The translations under genes were made by a program, and so were the position numbers. Under the pieces are notes generated by a model, which was given only the letters and a program-made list of their open reading frames with translations, searched no databases and was not told where the DNA came from. From Lawsonibacter hominis (GTDB taxonomy: Bacteria; Bacillota; Clostridia; Oscillospirales; Oscillospiraceae), in the NCBI RefSeq assembly GCF_014287895.1, contig NZ_JACOPP010000001.1:62001-126000 (forward strand): a DNA stretch of 64,000 nucleotides, in the 5' to 3' direction. Position 1 is the first letter of the stretch; each line of letters opens with the position of its first letter. Of this stretch, positions 60,339-64,000 are shown in pieces.

Positions 60339-60381
60339 CAAAAAATAGGGCATGGTGAGACATCTCTCACCATGCCCTATT
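60339..60381 (-). terminator. Terminator or attenuator between araC and exporter genes, module 5
   Basis: Perfect 17-bp stem (60344-60360 and 60365-60381, loop CATC); on the minus strand it is followed by TTTT, 6 T with the stem end. The exporter RBS begins 3 bases later, with no room for a promoter in between. Expression of the exporter pair thus needs read-through or antitermination. Confidence 0.85.
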
Positions 60382-60423
60382 GTATCGGTTCTTACCCGTG
60401 CTTGCCGCTCCGCACAGCCAGCG

Positions 60424-61404
60424 TCACTCCGTTTCGTCAGGAAAAGAGAGAACGGGATTCCCGCCGCCTCGCCGGTATTCCAGCGGAGTTTGTCCCTTCA
60501 CCGCCCGAAAAGCCGCGGCAAATTTGCTGGAGCTGTCATAGCCCACCGCTCCGGCGATCTCTGTAACGCTGGCCTCCGGTTCTTTCCGAAGCAGCAGAGC
60601 CGCCCGATCCATCCGCAGTGCCCGCATATAGGTGTTCACCGGACTGCCATATACACTTTTGAAGCAGGCCTTCATGGTGGTCAAAGGGATCTGGTACTGT
60701 CTGGACAGAGCCTCCAACGTGATATGCTGATCCAGATGCTCCACCAGATAGGAGCGGATGGCCTTTACCGTTTCCACCTGGGAACGGTAAAAATATGGTT
60801 TTTCCGTTCCGCTTCCCAATTCCAGGGCGTCGAGATACAGCAACAACTCCAGAATCTTTACCCGAAAGTAGGGCATTTTGATCCGCTCCGGTACGGTACA
60901 CAACTCCTGAAAAATGTGATCCACCGAGGGTGCTCCGTGAATGACCCGTGGCCGGGCATCCGGGCAGAATTTCCGCTGAATGGCAGCCAGATCCAAAGGA
61001 TAGTCTCCCGCCAGACGAGCCAGCTCCATGGGGATCATGGACAGGTCAAAGCACATGGAGATGCCATGATAGTGGGACAACGGGAGAGAAAAGTATCCTT
61101 TGTGCTTCAGGCGGCGATCCACTTTCAGGTCACCTGCCTCCACATAGGAGAACGCATCGTTGCCCACAGCGTATTCCATCCGGCCCTCCCGGCAATAGTC
61201 GATGCAGAGGAGATCCTGTTGGGTTTCAAAAGAGGAGTCGCAATAGGCCATGTGGAAATCGTTATACAGGATGGTAGCGCCGGGGAACACCTCATAGACG
61301 GTCATGGTTCCCTCGCCGCTCTCATTTCGCAGCTGATAAACGCTGCACCCACCACTCTTGGCCAAGAGGCACAGATCCGGTTGGCTGTCCTGTAAAAATG
61401 CCAC
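60424..61404 (-). CDS. AraC-family regulator, module 5
   Basis: A 326-residue protein with the sensor pattern IDYCREGRMEYAVGND as in PchR/YbtA-type regulators, and the DNA-binding half TLEALSRQYQIPLTTMKACF and VTEIAGAVGYDSSSKFAAAF, ending PLEYRR. GTG start 61404 with AAAGGAG. Unlike the other modules it lies inside the operon between ECF and exporter genes. Confidence 0.9.
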   Translation of the reverse strand: MAFLQDSQPDLCLLAKSGGCSVYQLRNESGEGTMTVYEVFPGATILYNDFHMAYCDSSFETQQDLLCIDYCREGRMEYAVGNDAFSYVEAGDLKVDRRLKHKGYFSLPLSHYHGISMCFDLSMIPMELARLAGDYPLDLAAIQRKFCPDARPRVIHGAPSVDHIFQELCTVPERIKMPYFRVKILELLLYLDALELGSGTEKPYFYRSQVETVKAIRSYLVEHLDQHITLEALSRQYQIPLTTMKACFKSVYGSPVNTYMRALRMDRAALLLRKEPEASVTEIAGAVGYDSSSKFAAAFRAVKGQTPLEYRRGGGNPVLSFPDETE

Positions 61405-61422
61405 TGCGGCTCAGCTCCTTTC

Positions 61423-62805
61423 TCAAAGTTCCAGGACTCGATCACAGGCGCACTGGAGAAATTCGCGGTCATGTGTCACCACCAGAACCACCCGGCCCTC
61501 GTCCGCCAGTTCCCGTGCGCAACAGGCCACTTCCTGCATTCTTGCATAGTCCAGACCACTGGTGGGCTCGTCGAATACCAGCAGCGGCTTTTGGGACAGC
61601 ATGGCGGTAGCCACCGCCAAACGCTGTTTCTGGCCGCCGGAGAGAGACATAGGGTGCTTTTCCCGGAACGCAAGCAAATGGAGCCGCTCCAACACCTCCT
61701 GGATGCGCTGGTCAGAGAGTCCTTCCATAGCCAACTGACACTCTCCCCATACGCTGTCGGAAAAGAGCTGATGGTTTACATCCTGCATGACGCAGTAGGC
61801 AATCCGCTGTCGCTGCTTCGCACCAAGGATGCGGCCGTTGAGGCGGATCGTTCCGGCACTCTCCCGCATCAGGCCGCACAAGCAGCGGGAAAGGGTGCTT
61901 TTTCCCACGCCATTGTCACCCGTGACGGCCAGCACCTCTCCCGGGCGGGCGGAGAAGGAAAGGTTTTGAAATACCGGCGGCTCCCGCTTGTACCGGCAGC
62001 TCAGTCCCTCCACAGACAGTCCATCCTGTTCCCCCGCGGCGCGGGAGGGCGGCAGAGTCACCTGAGTAGGCGTGAGTGTGCGAAGGCCCAGAGCGATCCG
62101 TTCTGTCTCAGCCAGCCGCCGGAATTCTGCTCCGCTCCAGATCCGCTCCACGATCCCGTCCCGCAGATAGACAGCCCGATCTATGAGATCCGCCAGAAAG
62201 TACAACCGATGCTCCGCAATGAGAATGGTGTGTCCCCGACTTTTCAGGTATGCGATTTGATCATGGAGTCTTTCGATGGTTTCCCGATCCAAATTGGCCG
62301 TAGGCTCATCCAGAATGTAGAGCTTCGGCCCCATGGCATAGACCGAGGCAAAGGCCAGCAGCTGCTTTTCTCCGCCCGACATGGCGAAGATGTTCCGCCC
62401 CCTCAACCGCTTCAGATGCAGGCGGTCGGTGGTATCATCCAGCCGACGGAGGATCTCACCCCGGGTCATACCCTGATTTTCCAGGCCAAAGGCCAGCTCA
62501 CTGTCGGAATCCATGTTGAAAAACTGACTTTTGGGGTTCTGGAAAACAGACCCCACCTGCCGGGCCAGCTGGTAAAGAGGTTGTTCCCGCACCGGCGCGC
62601 CGTGGAGCAGGACCTGTCCGGTCAGCGTGCAGTCCTCCGTAAATGCCGGGATCAGGCCGTTGACCAACTTCGTGATGGTGGTCTTTCCGCAGCCGGAAGC
62701 GCCGCAGAGCAAGACACACTCGCCCGGTCGGATGGTCAGATCCACATGGGTGAGGGTGCCCACTTCTTTTGTATAGGAAAAGGACACATCTTGCAGCTCT
62801 ACCAT
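61423..62805 (-). CDS. ECF transporter fused double ATPase, module 5
   Basis: A 460-residue protein with GASGCGKT, MSGGEKQLLAFA, YILDEPTANLD; then GDNGVGKS, LSGGQKQRLAVA, LVFDEPTSGLD. It overlaps the T gene by 7 bases. Energises the module 5 ECF importer. Confidence 0.9.
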   Translation of the reverse strand: MVELQDVSFSYTKEVGTLTHVDLTIRPGECVLLCGASGCGKTTITKLVNGLIPAFTEDCTLTGQVLLHGAPVREQPLYQLARQVGSVFQNPKSQFFNMDSDSELAFGLENQGMTRGEILRRLDDTTDRLHLKRLRGRNIFAMSGGEKQLLAFASVYAMGPKLYILDEPTANLDRETIERLHDQIAYLKSRGHTILIAEHRLYFLADLIDRAVYLRDGIVERIWSGAEFRRLAETERIALGLRTLTPTQVTLPPSRAAGEQDGLSVEGLSCRYKREPPVFQNLSFSARPGEVLAVTGDNGVGKSTLSRCLCGLMRESAGTIRLNGRILGAKQRQRIAYCVMQDVNHQLFSDSVWGECQLAMEGLSDQRIQEVLERLHLLAFREKHPMSLSGGQKQRLAVATAMLSQKPLLVFDEPTSGLDYARMQEVACCARELADEGRVVLVVTHDREFLQCACDRVLEL

Positions 62806-63494
62806 GGAAACACCCCCAATTTGGCCGCCAGAAGGGCAGCAGTCAACCCCACGCCCACGACAAATGCGGCGCTGTCCACCGGCGAGGCCCGCAGCTCCAC
62901 CAGACTGGTCTTAGGCGCCGGGTCCTCGATTCCCCGGGTTACTGCCGCTGCGGACAGCTCCTCCGCAGTGCCGGTAGCGGAGACCATCAGGGGAACCATG
63001 ATTCCCTCCAGCTTTGCCAATCCCCGGATGCCCCGCAATCGCATCGCATCGCGGATATAGCCTGTCTCTTCCCGAATGGCTGGGAAGTACCGCAGCGTCA
63101 CCGAGACGGCTACGATCAGCCGCTGAGGGAAATGGATCTTCCGCATTCCAGCCACCAGATAAGGCATAGGCGTCCGGCGAAGCATCAGAAAGCCGAGCAT
63201 CAGGCAAGGCATCATTCGGCGGGCATAGTTGGCAAAAATAGAGAAGCTGGTAGCAACCCATCCCGGCGCAGCCGGCAGAATCCAGTATTGCAGGCACAGG
63301 ATTCCTCCGAAGATCAAGAGGCTTTTCCCCACCATGGCAAAGCAGCGATGGAGCAGCATCAGGAGCAGGAGAAAACCGATCCATATCATTTCCATCCAAA
63401 AAGGTTGCTCACTAAAGGCTGCCAGATTGGCGAAAACCAGCAGAGCAAGACCCACCCTGGGGTCGAACACCAAACAGCGCCGTGCCTCCTCCAT
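62799..63494 (-). CDS. ECF transporter T component (EcfT), module 5
   Basis: A 231-residue protein with N-terminal membrane helices and coupling motifs RDAMRLRGIRG and AAVTRGIED. ATG 63494 lies one base after the S-component stop; a longer frame to 63518 overlaps it. Confidence 0.87.
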   Translation of the reverse strand: MEEARRCLVFDPRVGLALLVFANLAAFSEQPFWMEMIWIGFLLLLMLLHRCFAMVGKSLLIFGGILCLQYWILPAAPGWVATSFSIFANYARRMMPCLMLGFLMLRRTPMPYLVAGMRKIHFPQRLIVAVSVTLRYFPAIREETGYIRDAMRLRGIRGLAKLEGIMVPLMVSATGTAEELSAAAVTRGIEDPAPKTSLVELRASPVDSAAFVVGVGLTAALLAAKLGVFPW

Positions 63495-63495
63495 G

Positions 63496-64000
63496 TTACA
63501 GAATCCCCGCCTTCTCAAAGTGCTTGCGGAACATTCCCTTGGCCAGCAGGATACCCAGTATCGCTCCTACAATAGGAGCCCCCACCAGAACCACGATCAT
63601 ACCCGGGGAGGTCAATGCTGCCAAGGTAGAGACATAGGCTTCCGGCATTCCCTGCTGGCTGATTTGCGCCAGGAAACTGTCCCGCATGATCCAGACAGGC
63701 AGCGGGGAGCCGATCATCCCCAGCGAGAAGAACACATAGGCCAGAGCGTTGCCGCGGAAAGACCGGTAATGGCTACAGATCCGGCAAAGCTCCGCCAGGA
63801 TGCAGCTCACCGCAAAAGCAATGAGAATTACCACCGTGAATTGGCCAGTAACAAAGTAGATCAAGGCCGTAATAAAGCCCATCAGAACCACCGCACCGGT
63901 CTTTGGCACCTTAGTACACATCATCAGGAATGGGATACCCGCAAATATGGCGATCAGGCCAGGCATCAAGATCCAAAGCAGAGGATGCAGACCGCTGAGA
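63496..64000 (-). CDS. ECF transporter S component, module 5 (partial)
   Basis: The frame runs off the right edge, so the N-terminus lies outside. The visible 168 residues contain about five hydrophobic segments and end GMFRKHFEKAGIL, the same ending as the other S components. It heads the leftward S-T-A-araC-exporter operon as far as can be seen. Confidence 0.84.
   Translation of the reverse strand, partial: LSGLHPLLWILMPGLIAIFAGIPFLMMCTKVPKTGAVVLMGFITALIYFVTGQFTVVILIAFAVSCILAELCRICSHYRSFRGNALAYVFFSLGMIGSPLPVWIMRDSFLAQISQQGMPEAYVSTLAALTSPGMIVVLVGAPIVGAILGILLAKGMFRKHFEKAGIL

Noticed and set aside
60324..60363. Longer N-terminus for the module 5 exporter A
   Set aside because: It would translate the right side of a terminator hairpin; GTG 60324 has a good RBS.
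60352..61395. 347-codon open frame on the plus strand
   Set aside because: Antisense to the AraC regulator, which has a clear helix-turn-helix pair.
61471..63060. 529-codon open frame on the plus strand
   Set aside because: Antisense to the module 5 ECF ATPase and T component, both of which have conserved motifs.
1..64000. CRISPR array, tRNA or rRNA genes
   Set aside because: No regularly spaced repeats and no clover-leaf or rRNA-like sequence was noticed on reading; a dedicated scan (tRNAscan, Infernal) was not possible.

Overview
The window looks like a stretch of the genome of a gut-type Clostridia bacterium (Firmicutes, probably the Oscillospiraceae/Lachnospiraceae range). This rests on strong AGGAGG-type ribosome binding sites, mid-range GC with AT-rich patches, and protein families typical of clostridial conjugative elements (DUF4320, DUF6133, DUF3268, DUF7659, DUF4313). 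The genus is inference. No rRNA, tRNA, CRISPR array, integrase, relaxase or complete insertion sequence was found.

Region 1 (1-16.5 kb) is the transfer and surface-apparatus part of an integrative or conjugative element. It holds a TraG/VirD4-type coupling protein with an upstream companion gene, an acidic protein ending in two S1-like domains, and an inserted AT-rich AbiE toxin-antitoxin pair. After that comes a complete Tad-type pilus locus: two TadE/DUF4320-like pseudopilins, a membrane-anchored linker protein, a large secreted protein, prepilin peptidase, CpaB, TadZ, TadA, TadB, TadC, a 48-residue basic protein and a DUF6133 pilin-like protein. Coupling protein and pilus assembly genes lie on the same strand, so the pilus may act in mating-pair contact (inference).

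Region 2 (16.5-32.6 kb) is a long same-strand array of small accessory genes: SSB, DUF932, two sigma-like proteins, a YkgJ-type cysteine cluster protein, several zinc-ribbon proteins, two DUF4313 proteins, and many unrecognised genes. They are separated by intrinsic terminators and each has a strong RBS. Two small genes (48 and 59 codons) and one gene that seems to start at ACG are easily missed.

Region 3 (32.6-64 kb) is a mosaic of transport modules. Four ECF transporters (MptD/Trep_Strep-type S component, EcfT, fused double ATPase), two intact pairs of exporter-fold ABC half-transporters plus the remains of a third, five AraC regulators and two DtxR-family metal regulators are arranged in five partly incomplete modules. 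A shared palindrome, GTTAG-N6-CTAAC, sits in the control regions of four modules. The family combination suggests import of metal-chelate or siderophore-like compounds, in the manner of YbtPQ-type importers; no substrate can be read from the sequence. Between the modules lie a Fic/VbhA toxin-antitoxin pair, a Tn916-like sigma/HTH regulatory pair, an AbrB/ATC-hydrolase-like/DUF998 operon and decayed ABC-transporter fragments. The last S component runs off the right edge of the window.
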